NCBI RefSeq assembly: GCF_000826685.1 | Contig: NZ_JROO01000001.1 | Span: 83,372 to 147,371, forward strand | DNA length: 64,000 bases | Direction: 5' to 3' | DNA from: Streptomonospora alba | Lineage (GTDB): Bacteria; Actinomycetota; Actinomycetes; Streptosporangiales; Streptosporangiaceae | Part shown: positions 1 to 9,084 of the stretch, one piece after another | Numbering within the stretch: position 1 is the first letter of the stretch | How the letters are laid out: every line of letters starts with the position of its first letter | The notes under the pieces: generated by a model | What the model was told of the DNA's origin: nothing | The model's database searches: none | What the model saw: the letters and a program-made list of their open reading frames with translations, nothing else | Translations under genes and position numbers: made by a program

Positions 1-486
1 CTCATCGCGCTGCACAAGCTGCTGCGCACCATGCGGGCGGTACGCCGGTCGGGGCGCCGGCTGGTGCTCACCCGGCGCGGGCGGCGCCTGCACGACGACA
101 CCGAGGCGCTGTGGCGCGCCGTCGCCGAGAGCGTGCTGGACACCGACGGCTTCGCCCAGGCCGCCACCGAGACCCTCCTGGGGCTGCTGCTGTCGTTCTC
201 CTCGCGCTCGACGGGCAACCACGCCCGCGACACCTGCACCGACATCGCCGAGGAGGCCCGCCTGGTGCTGGCCGACGCCGGCTGGGGAAGCGACGGCCGG
301 CTGCCCGACACCCAGCAGGTCGGCTCGGTGCTGATCACCGTCACCTGGCTGCTGGAGACCCTGGGGTTCGTCGTCGGCGGCGACCTGCTGGGCGAAGGCG
401 GCAGCCACCAGCTGACCAAGGCCGGGCACGCGTTCTCACTGACCGCCATGCACCTGTCGGCGACCACTCCCCCGACCTCGCTGTAG
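1..486 (+). CDS. C-terminal part of an unknown protein (runs in from the left edge)
   Basis: The reading frame is open from the first base of the window to the TAG at 484-486, so the 161 visible residues are the tail of a longer protein whose start lies outside. An internal ATG at 31 exists, but codons before it read equally well (LIALHKLLRT) and no ribosome site precedes it. The visible part has an Arg-rich segment (VRRSGRRLVLTRRGRRL) that resembles the end of a winged-helix wing, followed by a mostly helical region. I do not recognise the family and assign no function. Confidence 0.6.
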   Translation, partial: LIALHKLLRTMRAVRRSGRRLVLTRRGRRLHDDTEALWRAVAESVLDTDGFAQAATETLLGLLLSFSSRSTGNHARDTCTDIAEEARLVLADAGWGSDGRLPDTQQVGSVLITVTWLLETLGFVVGGDLLGEGGSHQLTKAGHAFSLTAMHLSATTPPTSL

Positions 487-644
487 CCCCGGGGGGTCCT
501 GCTCCACCCCGGAGGATGGCGGGTCCCGCCACCCGGTGCGCGTCCGGAGGCCGGTGCCCATAGCCTGGAGGCGCCGCCGCTGATCCCCCGCGCACCGCGC
601 TTGCGCACGGTGTTGTGACCCGTTTTCCCACGAGCTGGAGCACC

Positions 645-1619
645 ATGTCCGCGCCTGAGCCCACCGACCGGGACGAAGCGGCCGCGTTGCGGCCCGACGC
701 CGACGCGGCCGTCGCCGGGGACGCCGACGAGCGCCCCGAGGGGGCCGCGCCGGTGGACGGCGACGAGCCGGAGGCAGCCGGCCCCGAGGCCGACTCCGCC
801 GGGGAAGGCCCCGCCGCCGCGGAGCGGGACGCCGCGCGCGGCGTCGCCGACCTGCTGCCCAGTCCGTTCTTCGTGCTGCTGCTGGGGATCGCGGGGCTGG
901 CGGGCTGGTTCTCGTGGACGCGCGCGGAGGTCGACTGGACCGGTGACGACTCCACCGTCTACCTGCCCTTCGTCTTCATCCTGGCCGGGTGGATCATCTC
1001 GCTGGCCCTGCACGAGTACGGCCACGCCGCGCTCGCCTACCGCTTCGGCGACCGGTCCCTTCGCGGCAGCGGCTACCTGCGGCTCAACCCGTTCGGCTTC
1101 CGCGATCTCTTCGCGGGGCTCCTGATGCCGGTGGCCTTTCTGCTCCTGGGCGGGATCGGCCTGCCGGGGCCGGCCACCTACCTGGACCCCTCCGCCGTAC
1201 CGGGCAAGGCCCGGCGCAGTCTCGTGGCGACGGCCGGAATCACCGTCAACCTGGTGCTGGCCGCGGCGACCGCCGCCGCCGTCGTGCTGCTGGTCCCCGC
1301 GGAGATGTTCACCGACAACTGGATGCTCGGCGGGCTGATGTACCTGTGCTACCTCAACCTCGGGGCGGCACTGCTCAACGTGCTGCCGATCCCGGGCCTG
1401 GACGGATTCGGCGTCATCGCGCCGCACCTGCCCGGCGATGCGGCCGAGCGGATGCGCCCGTGGGGGCTCTTCGGCGTCATCGCCGTCTTCGCCGTGCTGT
1501 GGGTGCCGCCGGTGAACGTCGAGGTGCCCCGGGTGATGACGCAGGTGTTCGCCGGCCTGGGTCTTCCGCAGATCGACGTCGGTTTCGGCGAGGTGCTGCT
1601 GCGGTTCTGGGCGTCCTGA
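645..1619 (+). CDS. M50 family membrane zinc metalloprotease (site-2-protease type)
   Basis: Predicted 324-residue intramembrane protease. The zinc motif HEYGH lies at residues 123-127 inside a hydrophobic segment, and the second family motif, NVLPIPGLDG, comes in a later membrane helix; at least five hydrophobic segments are visible. The first ~70 residues are an acidic, Ala/Glu/Asp-rich tail likely to be cytosolic and disordered. I start at ATG 645, preceded by GGAG at 637-640, rather than at GTG 615, which has no ribosome site. M50 enzymes cleave substrates within the membrane; the substrate here is unknown. The gene stands alone and convergent with the next gene. Confidence 0.85.
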   Translation: MSAPEPTDRDEAAALRPDADAAVAGDADERPEGAAPVDGDEPEAAGPEADSAGEGPAAAERDAARGVADLLPSPFFVLLLGIAGLAGWFSWTRAEVDWTGDDSTVYLPFVFILAGWIISLALHEYGHAALAYRFGDRSLRGSGYLRLNPFGFRDLFAGLLMPVAFLLLGGIGLPGPATYLDPSAVPGKARRSLVATAGITVNLVLAAATAAAVVLLVPAEMFTDNWMLGGLMYLCYLNLGAALLNVLPIPGLDGFGVIAPHLPGDAAERMRPWGLFGVIAVFAVLWVPPVNVEVPRVMTQVFAGLGLPQIDVGFGEVLLRFWAS

Positions 1620-1647
1620 TCGCGCCGCCGGAGTGCGCGGCCGCCGG

Positions 1648-2118
1648 TCAGGGGCCGGGGTCGGTGAGGACGACGGCGATACCCACGGCGGTGAGCCCGC
1701 CGAACAGGTAGCAGTAGTCGATCGCGGTCGAGGTCAGCACGACGTCGCCGCCCGAGGTCGCCGCGACGAGCGCGAACACCGACCCTGCCCAGCCGACCGC
1801 AGGCAGGCCCGAGCCCAGGCGCGAGCCCATCCCCCAGCCCGCTGCCCGGCATCCGGCGAAGAGCGCCGCCAGCAGGACCAGCAGCGCGACGGCGGCGACG
1901 GCCTGCCCGGCCATGCCGGCGCGCCACAGGTAGGACAGCCACCCGGCCATGACGGTGCCGCCCAGCCCCGCGGCCGCTCCGGTGGCGAGCAGCGCCGCAT
2001 ACCCCAGCCCCGTGACGACGGGGTCGGCGATCCGGGCGGCCGCCGCCGCACGGCTTTCGGCTGCGGCGCCGGGCGGCGGGGACTGCGGGTGGGGGGTCGG
2101 CTGCTGGGGTGCGGACAC
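1648..2118 (-). CDS. DUF6113-like small membrane protein downstream of mshB
   Basis: A 156-residue protein with a Pro/Gln-rich N terminus (SAPQQPTPHPQ) and four hydrophobic segments, so probably a four-helix inner-membrane protein. Start GTG 2118 is chosen because GGAAGG lies about 8 nt upstream; the longer open frame reaching 2556 runs into mshB and is not supported. The gene follows mshB on the same strand after 106 nt. A membrane protein of the DUF6113 type next to mshB is common in actinobacteria as far as I recall, so the family name rests partly on context. Function is unknown. Confidence 0.7.
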   Translation of the reverse strand: MSAPQQPTPHPQSPPPGAAAESRAAAAARIADPVVTGLGYAALLATGAAAGLGGTVMAGWLSYLWRAGMAGQAVAAVALLVLLAALFAGCRAAGWGMGSRLGSGLPAVGWAGSVFALVAATSGGDVVLTSTAIDYCYLFGGLTAVGIAVVLTDPGP

Positions 2119-2224
2119 GGCGGTGGTTCCTTCCGGCGTCGTGGGGATAGCGGGCGGAGGAGCGGTCGCAGGGCCCGCCAGGCTTCGGCCGCGCCGGCTT
2201 CGCCGGGCTCGTTCGGCGCGGGCC

Positions 2225-3085
2225 TCAGGCGAACAGGTCGGTCTCGAACCCCTCGGGCCCCCGCCGCGCCGCGGCTCCGGCGATCTGGGTGAAGTACTCG
2301 ACGCCCCGGATCTCCTGGGCGATCCCGTTGGACAGCGCGAACAGCTCGCCCTCGACGCTGATCTGGGTGGCGTGCGCGCGCATCGCCAGCGCCTTGGCGG
2401 CCCAGTGCGCCGAAGCGTCGATGCGCGCAGTGACGAGGCCGTCGGGCGTGCCCGGCGAGATGTCGCCGGGCCCTTGGGGCGCGCTGAAGGGCCCGGGACT
2501 GCGCCGCAGGCGCTCGGCCGACTCCTCCAGCACCGACTGCGGCTGCGCGATCGCATAGAGCTTGCGGGTCTGCCACGGCGTGCCCGGCAGCGCGCGCTCG
2601 GCGGCCTTCTCGAACGCCCGCACGGTGACGCGGTGGGCCTGGATGTGGTCGGGGTGGCCGTATCCCCCGTTGTCGTCGTAGGTGACGACGACCTGCGGGC
2701 GCACCTCGCGGATGACCGTCGCGAGCATGTGCGCGGCCTCCTCCACGTCGGCCTGCCAGAAGCAGCCGGAACCGTCGTTGGTCGCCGCGCCCATCATCCC
2801 GGAGTCGCGGTAGCGGCCCGGCCCGCCGAGGAAGCGGTGGTCGCGCACCCCCGAAGCCAGGCAGGCCTTGTCCAGCTCGCCGACCCGGTACTCGCCGAGG
2901 GTGTCGTCGCGGTCGGAGCCCAGGTGCGCGAGCTCGGCGGGGATGATCTCGCCCTCCTCGCCGCGCGTACACGTCACCAGGGTGACCTCGGCTCCTTCGG
3001 CGGCGTACTTGGCCATGGTCGCGCCGGTGACGATGCTCTCGTCGTCGGGGTGAGCGTGCACCAGCAGCAATCGCCGATCTGTCAT
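2225..3085 (-). CDS. mshB: Mycothiol biosynthesis deacetylase MshB
   Basis: A 286-residue zinc-dependent deacetylase of the LmbE/PIG-L fold. It removes acetyl from GlcNAc-inositol, the second step of mycothiol synthesis, in the cytosol. The family signature AHPDDE sits at residues 11-16 (metal ligands His12 and Asp15) and the third ligand motif GHPDH lies near residue 144. Full length matches MshB (about 290 residues); its paralogue Mca acts on mycothiol S-conjugates and has a similar fold, so the choice of MshB rests on overall likeness and on the neighbouring membrane gene. A TATCGT box (3093-3098) ends 7 nt before the ATG, suggesting an almost leaderless transcript. Confidence 0.9.
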   Translation of the reverse strand: MTDRRLLLVHAHPDDESIVTGATMAKYAAEGAEVTLVTCTRGEEGEIIPAELAHLGSDRDDTLGEYRVGELDKACLASGVRDHRFLGGPGRYRDSGMMGAATNDGSGCFWQADVEEAAHMLATVIREVRPQVVVTYDDNGGYGHPDHIQAHRVTVRAFEKAAERALPGTPWQTRKLYAIAQPQSVLEESAERLRRSPGPFSAPQGPGDISPGTPDGLVTARIDASAHWAAKALAMRAHATQISVEGELFALSNGIAQEIRGVEYFTQIAGAAARRGPEGFETDLFA

Positions 3086-3201
3086 GGTCTGGACGATACC
3101 CCGGTCGGGTCCCAGGACACGGCATCGCGCGCCCCGGCCGCCGATGTGGGTACGAGCGGCGGCATCCGCGGCGGGCGCCGCGGATGGGCCACAATCGACG
3201 C

Positions 3202-5412
3202 ATGAGTTTTCCCCGGCAACAGGCCCGCACGCGTCGGTTCACCCTCGGCGTGCCGCGCGCCTTCCAGATCTCCCCGGACGGCAGGCGCGTGGCGTTCCTG
3301 CGCGGCAGGGACGGCGAGGACACCGCTACGTGCCTGTGGATACGCGACGTGGACAGCGCGCAGGAGCGCGTCGTGGCGGACCCCCGCACCGTCGGAACCG
3401 ACGGCGAGGACCTGCCCGCCGAGGAGCGCGCCCGGCGCGAGCGGCTGCGTGAGACCGGCGGCGGCATCGTCTCCTACACGGTCGACAGCCGGTTCGCGCG
3501 TGCCGCCTTCACACTGTCGGGGCGGCTGTACACGGTCGGGTTGGACACGGGCGTGCCGCGCGAGGTCGCCGAGGCGGTCACGCCCGTGGTCGATCCCGCG
3601 ATCTCGCCGCAGGGCGGCGCTGTGGCCTACGTGAGCGGCGGTGCGCTGCACGTTGTCGACCTCGGCGGGGGCGGCGACCGCGTGCTGGCCGAACCGGACG
3701 GCGACGACGTCGCCTGGGGGCTGGCGGAGTTCATCGCCGCCGAGGAGATGAACCGCTTTCGCGGGCTGTGGTGGGCGCCCGACGGCTCGGCGCTGCTGGC
3801 GGCGCGCGTGGACGGTTCGCCTGTCACCCGGTGGACCATCAGCGACCCCGCTAATCCCGACGCCGCCGCGCAGCCCGTGGCCTATCCTGCCGCAGGCACA
3901 CCCAACGCCGACGTGCGGCTGGCGGTGCTGGACCTGGACGGGGGCGGAGCGGCCGAGCCGCGCTGGATCGAGTGGGACCGCGCGGAACTGCCCTACCTGG
4001 CACGCGCGGGCTGGACCGAGCGCGGCGGCCCGGCGCGGGGCGGTTCCGGCTCCGCCGAGGCCTCCGGGGCACCCGAGGTCGTGTTCACCGCCCAAAGCCG
4101 CGACCAGCGCACACTCGCGCTGCTGCGCGCCGATGCGCGCACCGGGCGGGCGCAGCGGGTGCACACCGAGACCGACCCCACGTGGGTCGAGATCATGCCG
4201 GGGGTCCCTGCTTTCACCGGGAGCGGCGAGACGGTGTGGATCGGGGGCGGCGATCAAAACGCGGGCCGTGTGCTGCTGGTGGGCGGCCGCGAGGCGGGCC
4301 CGCCGGACGGCTGCTACCTGCGGTCGGTCGCCGACGTCGACGGCGACCTGGTGCTCTACTCGGCCTCGCCGGCCGGGGCGCCCGGCGAGGTCGGCCTGTG
4401 GCTGCTCGACACGCGCAGCGGCTCGACCGCGCCCGTCGACGTGCCCGATGCGGCCGAGGGCGGCGTGGTCGCGGGCCGGATGCGCGGCGGCACCCTGGTC
4501 CTCCAGCGGCGCGACATGGCCGGCGACGGCGTGCGCACCGAACTGCTCCGTGTCCCCTCTGCCGAGGCCACGGCCGAGGCCGAAGCCGCCGGCCGGATCG
4601 AGAGCTTCGCGCAGGTGCCCGACATCCCGCGTCCCGATGTGCGCTTCTGGTCGGCGGGTGAGCGGGGGATCCCCGCGGCGCTGGTGCTCCCCTCCTGGTA
4701 CGACCCGGACTCGACGGTACGCCTGCCGGTGCTGGTGGACCCCTACGGCGGCCCGCACGCCCAGCGCGTGATGCGCAGCCGCTCGGCCTATCTGACCTCG
4801 CAGTGGTTCGCCGACCAGGGGTTCGCGGTGCTGATCGCCGACGGGCGCGGCACCCCCGGCGTCGGCGTCGGGTGGGAGCAGGCGGTCCACGGCGACTTGG
4901 CGACCCCGGTGCTGGATGACCAGGTGGCCGCGCTGCACGACGCGGCGGCACGCTTCGGCTGCCTGGACCTGGACCGGGTGGCGATCCGCGGCTGGTCCTT
5001 CGGCGGCTATCTGGCGGCCCTGGCCGTGCTGCGCCGCCCCGAGGTCTTCCACGCGGCGGTGGCGGGCGCGCCGGTCACCGACTGGCACCTGTACGACACC
5101 CACTACACCGAGCGCTATCTGGGCACGCCGCAGCAGCGGCCCGACGCCTATACCCGCTCCTCGGCGCTGGAGGGCTGGGCCGACCCCCACCGCCCGCTGA
5201 TGCTCATCCACGGCCTGGCCGACGACAACGTCGTCTTCGCCCACACCCAGCGGCTGTCCTCGCGGCTGCTGGCGGCGGGACGCGCCCACACCGTGCTGCC
5301 GCTGTCGGGCATCACGCACATGGCCTCCGAGGAGACGACAGCGGAGAACCTGCTGCTGCTCCAGGTGGAGTTCCTGCACCGATCGCTGGGTCCGCGTCGG
5401 GCAGGCGGGTGA
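3202..5412 (+). CDS. S9 family prolyl oligopeptidase, dipeptidyl-peptidase IV-like
   Basis: Predicted 736-residue serine peptidase. The first ~480 residues form the DPP IV-type beta-propeller and the last ~250 the alpha/beta hydrolase domain. The nucleophile is Ser599 in GWSFGG, with Asp674 (in LADDN) and His706 (in GITHMA) completing the triad. No signal peptide is visible, so it is probably cytosolic and trims short, often proline-containing peptides. I use ATG 3202, not ATG 3184, because a CACAAT -10-like box (3190-3195) ends exactly 6 nt before it, the spacing seen for other leaderless genes here. It is divergent from mshB, sharing a short promoter region, and is followed by a strong hairpin. 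Confidence 0.9.
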   Translation: MSFPRQQARTRRFTLGVPRAFQISPDGRRVAFLRGRDGEDTATCLWIRDVDSAQERVVADPRTVGTDGEDLPAEERARRERLRETGGGIVSYTVDSRFARAAFTLSGRLYTVGLDTGVPREVAEAVTPVVDPAISPQGGAVAYVSGGALHVVDLGGGGDRVLAEPDGDDVAWGLAEFIAAEEMNRFRGLWWAPDGSALLAARVDGSPVTRWTISDPANPDAAAQPVAYPAAGTPNADVRLAVLDLDGGGAAEPRWIEWDRAELPYLARAGWTERGGPARGGSGSAEASGAPEVVFTAQSRDQRTLALLRADARTGRAQRVHTETDPTWVEIMPGVPAFTGSGETVWIGGGDQNAGRVLLVGGREAGPPDGCYLRSVADVDGDLVLYSASPAGAPGEVGLWLLDTRSGSTAPVDVPDAAEGGVVAGRMRGGTLVLQRRDMAGDGVRTELLRVPSAEATAEAEAAGRIESFAQVPDIPRPDVRFWSAGERGIPAALVLPSWYDPDSTVRLPVLVDPYGGPHAQRVMRSRSAYLTSQWFADQGFAVLIADGRGTPGVGVGWEQAVHGDLATPVLDDQVAALHDAAARFGCLDLDRVAIRGWSFGGYLAALAVLRRPEVFHAAVAGAPVTDWHLYDTHYTERYLGTPQQRPDAYTRSSALEGWADPHRPLMLIHGLADDNVVFAHTQRLSSRLLAAGRAHTVLPLSGITHMASEETTAENLLLLQVEFLHRSLGPRRAGG

Positions 5413-5417
5413 GGGCC

Positions 5418-5443
5418 GGCTCCCGCCCACCGGGGCGGGAGCC
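5418..5443 (+). terminator. Hairpin terminator after the S9 peptidase gene
   Basis: A perfect 11-bp stem (GGCTCCCGCCC against its complement) closes a 4-nt loop six bases after the stop codon. There is no U-tract, as usual for high-GC actinobacteria. It may also end transcripts coming from the opposite strand. Confidence 0.75.
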
Positions 5444-5561
5444 CCTCCACGGTGCCCCGGGCCGCCACACAGGAGGCCGACGTCGCGCGGGTCCACGTTG
5501 GGTTGACATGAGATCGTGGCCGAATCCGGCCAATTGTCCGGCTGGTGGCGACGGTGGGTGA

Positions 5562-5642
5562 TCAGCCCCCGCAGGACCCCGTGAGCACGGGGTTCCGCGG
5601 CAGGAACGTGCTTCCGACTCCTTCGCGGGGCGTGTGCGACAC
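5562..5642 (-). CDS. Candidate 26-residue peptide gene with an ideal ribosome site
   Basis: A short frame starts at GTG 5642 and ends at TGA 5562. It is preceded by a full AGGAGG (5649-5654 on this strand) at the ideal 6-nt spacing, much stronger than most start sites in the window. The peptide begins MSHTPREGVG and ends in TGSCGG, with a single Cys. It lies in the otherwise gene-free stretch between the S9 peptidase and a secreted-protein remnant. The second half overlaps an 18-nt palindrome (5576-5593). I do not recognise it; it could be a small peptide, a leader peptide, or chance. Confidence 0.35.
   Translation of the reverse strand: MSHTPREGVGSTFLPRNPVLTGSCGG
5576..5593. repeat. 18-nt palindrome inside the small peptide frame
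   Basis: ACCCCGTG and its complement are separated by only AG, giving a nearly perfect dyad. As RNA it would form a compact hairpin near the end of the candidate peptide gene; as DNA it could be a protein site. No function is known. Confidence 0.5.
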
Positions 5643-5741
5643 GGCTTGCCTCCTCTGAAGGGCCTTGATCGCGACATCGGGTGATGGCGACGTCTTCGAT
5701 GTGATCTGTCGCACATGCCGCCCATGACCTATGGTTTCCCA

Positions 5742-5870
5742 GCGCTCACCGAAGGCCGGTGAGCGGGTGCGGCGGTCCTGTGTCCCTCTCCTTTGCGTGC
5801 GGCCGCCGCCCGTCGGCGGGCCCCGCTGAGCCCCCCGCTCTTCGTCGGGGCCCGCCTCTCCCGCGAGCCC
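5742..5870 (+). promoter_or_regulatory. Structured 5' leader with two hairpins before the secreted-protein frame
   Basis: Two strong inverted repeats stand upstream of the GTG at 5883. The first has an 8-bp stem (arms 5743-5750 and 5758-5765, 7-nt loop). The second has an 11-bp perfect stem (arms 5815-5825 and 5846-5856, 20-nt loop). This is more structure than seen before other genes here and could be a cis-regulatory RNA for a wall-related protein. I looked for the conserved blocks of the actinobacterial c-di-AMP riboswitch and did not find them, so no class is assigned. Confidence 0.4.
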
Positions 5871-5882
5871 GAAAGAGCAGAA

Positions 5883-6272
5883 GTGCGCCAATCCCCCTGC
5901 ATCTGGGCGCTCGGCGCCGCCGTCGCAATCGGACTGGTCGTCGCCGGTGCAGCGTCCACCACCGAGAACGCAGCCGTGCCCCAGGACATCGCCCTGAGCT
6001 CCGCAGGAGGCGCCACCTCGGCGACCGCGGCGCCTCCGACCGGCTCCGACCGGGCCGAACCCCCCGGCCCCGCATCGGCACCCGAGCAGAGTCCGCACGC
6101 GGCTCCCCTGCGCGCCCGCGTCGCCGACGCCTTCGCCGAGTACCGCCCCAGCGCCGGCATCCGAGGTCTGACGGTCGTCGTGGCCGCGGGAGAGCGAACC
6201 TCCTCAGAACGTCACAACCCCCGTCGTCTCGGCGATCCGGACGCCGCCGGGGTTCGGCTCGGCTCTCCTTAG
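5883..6272 (+). CDS. Short secreted protein, probably truncated at its C terminus
   Basis: A 129-residue frame begins with a signal-peptide-like stretch (residues ~7-24, IWALGAAVAIGLVVAGAA), followed by an Ala/Pro/Ser-rich linker and a short helical piece. GTG 5883 is preceded by AAAGAG. Third codon positions are strongly G/C up to about base 6195 and then lose that bias, so the last ~25 codons may not be original. The gene may therefore have lost a downstream enzymatic domain. I cannot name the family. Confidence 0.45.
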   Translation: MRQSPCIWALGAAVAIGLVVAGAASTTENAAVPQDIALSSAGGATSATAAPPTGSDRAEPPGPASAPEQSPHAAPLRARVADAFAEYRPSAGIRGLTVVVAAGERTSSERHNPRRLGDPDAAGVRLGSP

Positions 6273-6580
6273 CGGCTAAGCTGCCGCTGAAGCTCGTCGG
6301 TATGCGACGAAGGCCGGAAACGGCCCGAATTGTCGCGGACGCACCACGCAGAGCACCGGTCCGATGCTCCTGCGGCGTGCCCCTCCGATCCAGCGGCTTC
6401 ACGAGCGCTCCGGCGCCGACAGGGGCGCCGGGGTCTCGCGCATCGCAACGCCCGGGTGCGCGAGGCCGGCCGGCGTATCCCGTCCGCATCCATTCCCCGA
6501 ATGCGCCGGCCGGCTCCCCCCGGGTCGTACGGGCCCGCCCCGCACCGCCGCACTCCGGACGCGGTGCGGCGGGCCGTTCC
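6273..6580. other. Gene-free stretch
   Basis: About 310 bases between the secreted-protein frame and the DUF3054 gene. Open frames here are Arg/Pro-rich shadows without ribosome sites. I see no RNA gene or repeat. It may contain eroded 3' sequence of the upstream gene. Confidence 0.4.
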
Positions 6581-6592
6581 TAGACTGTGGCC

Positions 6593-6973
6593 ATGCGCCT
6601 CGTCCTGCCGGCCTTCCTCCTCGACGCCGCCTTCGTGCTCGCCTTCGTGGTGATCGGACGCATCAACCACGCGGAGGGGCTTACGCCGTCCGGGGTGGCG
6701 CTCACCCTCTGGCCCTTCGCCGCGGCGCTCGTCGCGGGATGGCTGGCGACACTGCCGTGGCGGCCGTGGCGCGCTCCGAAGACACTGCTGACGACCGGCT
6801 GGATCGTGTGGGCGGTCACGGTCGGCGGAGGGACGCAGCTGCGCGACCTCGCGGGCGAAGGCGCCCCGCTCTCGTTCTCCCTGGTGACCGCGGCCTTCCT
6901 GGGCGTCACACTGCTGGGCTGGCGCGGTCTCGCGATGCTGGCCGGAAGGCGCCGGCGCGCCGCGGCCGAGTAA
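6593..6973 (+). CDS. DUF3054 family membrane protein
   Basis: A 126-residue protein with four hydrophobic helices, matching the size and pattern of DUF3054 proteins (VLPAFLLDAAFVLAFVVIGRINH near the start and a conserved WAVTVGGG.QLR segment). Function is unknown. ATG 6593 is chosen over GTG 6587 because a TAGACT -10 box (6581-6586) ends exactly 6 nt upstream, indicating a leaderless transcript. The gene is not in an operon. Confidence 0.8.
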   Translation: MRLVLPAFLLDAAFVLAFVVIGRINHAEGLTPSGVALTLWPFAAALVAGWLATLPWRPWRAPKTLLTTGWIVWAVTVGGGTQLRDLAGEGAPLSFSLVTAAFLGVTLLGWRGLAMLAGRRRRAAAE

Positions 6974-7265
6974 GGGCGTCCGCCCCCGGCGAACCGCCTT
7001 CCGTGAGCCCGAAGGACGAGTCCGGTGGGCGAACACGCATCCGCCCCGGTCCGCGCCCGACGACGCGCCGATCATCCCGCACGGCGTCGATCCGTCATCG
7101 GGAACTCGCCCCAGCGGTTGCACGTTCAGCTTAGACTCAGGGTATACACAGGTTTCTCCCAGGTTTTGCCTTCGGCCTCCGCGAGTCCGCACGTGGTCCC
7201 GGACCGAGGGCGGCTCCGCCCCCTGACGCGAGAACCTGGCCAATCGACGAGCGGGAAAGGTGACG

Positions 7266-8009
7266 ATGCCTAAGTCGGCCGGCGCCATCAACAAGTACGG
7301 ACAACTGGACGAGTACACACCCGAGGACATCGCTGCCGGTGCGCACCGCAAGCGGGTGGGCGCCTACTGGGACGAGATCGGGCAGCTCCAGTTCGACTTC
7401 CTGGTCAAGCAGGGCCTGACGCCCGAGTCCAAGCTCCTCGACGTGGGCTGCGGCTCGCTGCGCGGCGGGATCCACTTCATCCGGTACCTGGAGCAGGGCA
7501 ACTACTACGGCATCGACGTCGACCCGGCGCTGGTGAAGGCCGGGCTGGAGTACGAACTGCCCGCCGTGGGGCTCAGCGACCGCCTGCCCGAGGAGAACCT
7601 GCGCGTCACCACGCGGTTCAACGCCGACTTCGGAGTGAAGTTCGACTTCGCCCTCGCGCAGTCGGTCTTCACGCACCTGCCGCTGAACCACATCCGGCTG
7701 TGCCTGTTCCGCGTGGCCAAGGTGATGCCGCCCGGCGGGCGGTTCTTCGCCACCTACTTCGAGGCCCCCGCGGACGAGCCCTTCGACAGGCCGTTCAAGA
7801 AGCGCTACCCGGAGCAGGACCCCTATCAGTACCGCCCCTACGAGATGGAATGGGCGGCCAACGTGGCCGGATGGAAGTTTCGCAACATCGGCGACTGGGG
7901 CCACCCCCGCGGCCAGCGGATGGCCGAGTACCGCAGGGTCGCCTCCCCCCGTTCCACCGTTCAGCGCGTGCGCCGCAAGGCCAAGCGCATGGTGCGCGGA
8001 AACCGGTAG
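7266..8009 (+). CDS. Class I SAM-dependent methyltransferase
   Basis: A 247-residue protein with the SAM-binding motif LLDVGCGSLRGG (about residues 58-69) and the acidic motif GIDVD about 20 residues later, the usual Rossmann-fold order. The C terminus is a basic tail (VRRKAKRMVRGNR) that might bind nucleic acid or membrane. ATG 7266 has GAAAGG five bases upstream; GTG 7260 does not. The substrate cannot be told from sequence. The gene is isolated and followed by two hairpins. Confidence 0.8.
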   Translation: MPKSAGAINKYGQLDEYTPEDIAAGAHRKRVGAYWDEIGQLQFDFLVKQGLTPESKLLDVGCGSLRGGIHFIRYLEQGNYYGIDVDPALVKAGLEYELPAVGLSDRLPEENLRVTTRFNADFGVKFDFALAQSVFTHLPLNHIRLCLFRVAKVMPPGGRFFATYFEAPADEPFDRPFKKRYPEQDPYQYRPYEMEWAANVAGWKFRNIGDWGHPRGQRMAEYRRVASPRSTVQRVRRKAKRMVRGNR

Positions 8010-8024
8010 CGCGCCTGAGGGCTC

Positions 8025-8054
8025 CGGTCCCCGCCGGGTGCCGCCGGGGGACCG
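8025..8054 (+). terminator. Hairpin after the methyltransferase gene
   Basis: Perfect 8-bp stem CGGTCCCC with a 14-nt loop, starting 15 bases after the stop. First of two hairpins in a row. Confidence 0.55.
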
Positions 8055-8101
8055 CCGCGGCCGAGGCCGCGACGCGGCGAAACGGCGGGGAACCGGTACG
8101 A

Positions 8102-8134
8102 CGCCCCGTGCGAGCGCCCCGCCCGCACGGGGCG
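8102..8134 (+). terminator. Second hairpin after the methyltransferase gene
   Basis: Perfect 11-bp stem (CGCCCCGTGCG and its complement) with an 11-nt loop. It lies directly upstream of the promoter of the SpoU methyltransferase and would insulate that gene from read-through. Confidence 0.65.
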
Positions 8135-8191
8135 TTCGCACGGCACGAACCGGTGCGACGGGCCGCCTCCGTGCGCCTCTAAGCTGGGAGC

Positions 8192-8866
8192 GTGACCGAT
8201 CAGGCCCTTCCCGATTCCGCGACCCCCGACTCCGGCGCCGACGGGTTCTCCGAACGCCACGAGGTCGGTGTCGGGCCGTGGCAGGGCCCCTGGCCCGAGG
8301 GCGACCACTACGATCCCGAACTGCTGGCCGAAGGCGACCGGCGCAACGTGGTCGACCGCTACCGGTACTGGCGGCGCGAGGCGATCGTCGCCGACCTGGA
8401 CGCCGGCCGCCATCCCTTCCACGTGGCCGTGGAGAACTGGGAGCACGACTTCAACATCGGCTCCGTGGTGCGAACGGCCAACGCCTTCGCCGCGGAGGCC
8501 GTGCACGTCGTGGGACGGCGCCGCTGGAACCGCCGCGGGGCCATGGTGACCGAGCGCTACCAGCACATGCACCACCACCCCGACAGCGCCGCTCTGGTCG
8601 CCTGGGCGCAGGACCGCGGCCTGCCGCTGATCGGGATCGACAACCTTCCCGGCGCGGTGCAGCTGGAGACCTATCCCCTGCCGCGTGCGTGCGTACTGGT
8701 CTTCGGCCAGGAGGGCCCCGGACTGTCCGAAGAGGCGCGGGCGGTGTGCGAATCCGTGCTGTCCATCGGCCAGTACGGGTCGACCCGGTCCATCAACGCG
8801 GGCGCTGCGGCCGCCGTCGCCATGCACGCGTGGATCCGCGCGCACGTCTTCGACCAGCGCCCCTGA
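8192..8866 (+). CDS. SpoU/TrmH family RNA 2'-O-methyltransferase
   Basis: A 224-residue SPOUT-fold enzyme that methylates a ribose 2'-hydroxyl in rRNA or tRNA. Family motifs are visible: an N-terminal NIGSVVRTANAFAAEAVHVVG (motif 1), LVFGQEGPGLS (motif 2) and IGQYGSTRSINAGAAAAVAMHAW (motif 3, knot region). The target nucleotide is not predictable. GTG 8192 lies exactly 6 nt after a TAAGCT -10 box (8180-8185), so the message is probably leaderless. The gene converges on sdhB with a shared terminator between. Confidence 0.9.
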   Translation: MTDQALPDSATPDSGADGFSERHEVGVGPWQGPWPEGDHYDPELLAEGDRRNVVDRYRYWRREAIVADLDAGRHPFHVAVENWEHDFNIGSVVRTANAFAAEAVHVVGRRRWNRRGAMVTERYQHMHHHPDSAALVAWAQDRGLPLIGIDNLPGAVQLETYPLPRACVLVFGQEGPGLSEEARAVCESVLSIGQYGSTRSINAGAAAAVAMHAWIRAHVFDQRP

Positions 8867-9025
8867 CACCGCGGCGGGGAACTCACCGGAAGCCGCCGCA
8901 CCGGCTACCGCGGCCGGCCGCGGCGGGCAGGCGCACAGCGCTTCGCCCTGGACGGCCCCATCGCCGCGACCTCGCCGGAACCCCGCCCCTCGCGTTCTCC
9001 CGGAGGGTTCCTCGGGGCCCGCGCA

Positions 9026-9060
9026 CTTCGGGGCCGCCCCACTGCGGGACGGCCCCGAAG
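9026..9060. terminator. Bidirectional terminator between SpoU methyltransferase and sdhB
   Basis: Perfect 11-bp stem (CTTCGGGGCCG and its complement) with a 13-nt loop, placed between convergent genes, 25 bases beyond the sdhB stop. It can serve both strands. Confidence 0.8.
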
Positions 9061-9084
9061 GCGGTCGTTCTCGCGTCCGCGCCG

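Noticed and set aside
3082..5496. 804-codon minus-strand open frame opposite the S9 peptidase
   Set aside because: The plus-strand product has a complete catalytic triad; the antisense product is His/Arg/Gly-rich with no recognisable fold.
5480..5760. c-di-AMP (ydaO-type) riboswitch
   Set aside because: I looked for its conserved blocks because such leaders precede actinobacterial wall enzymes, but did not find them in order.
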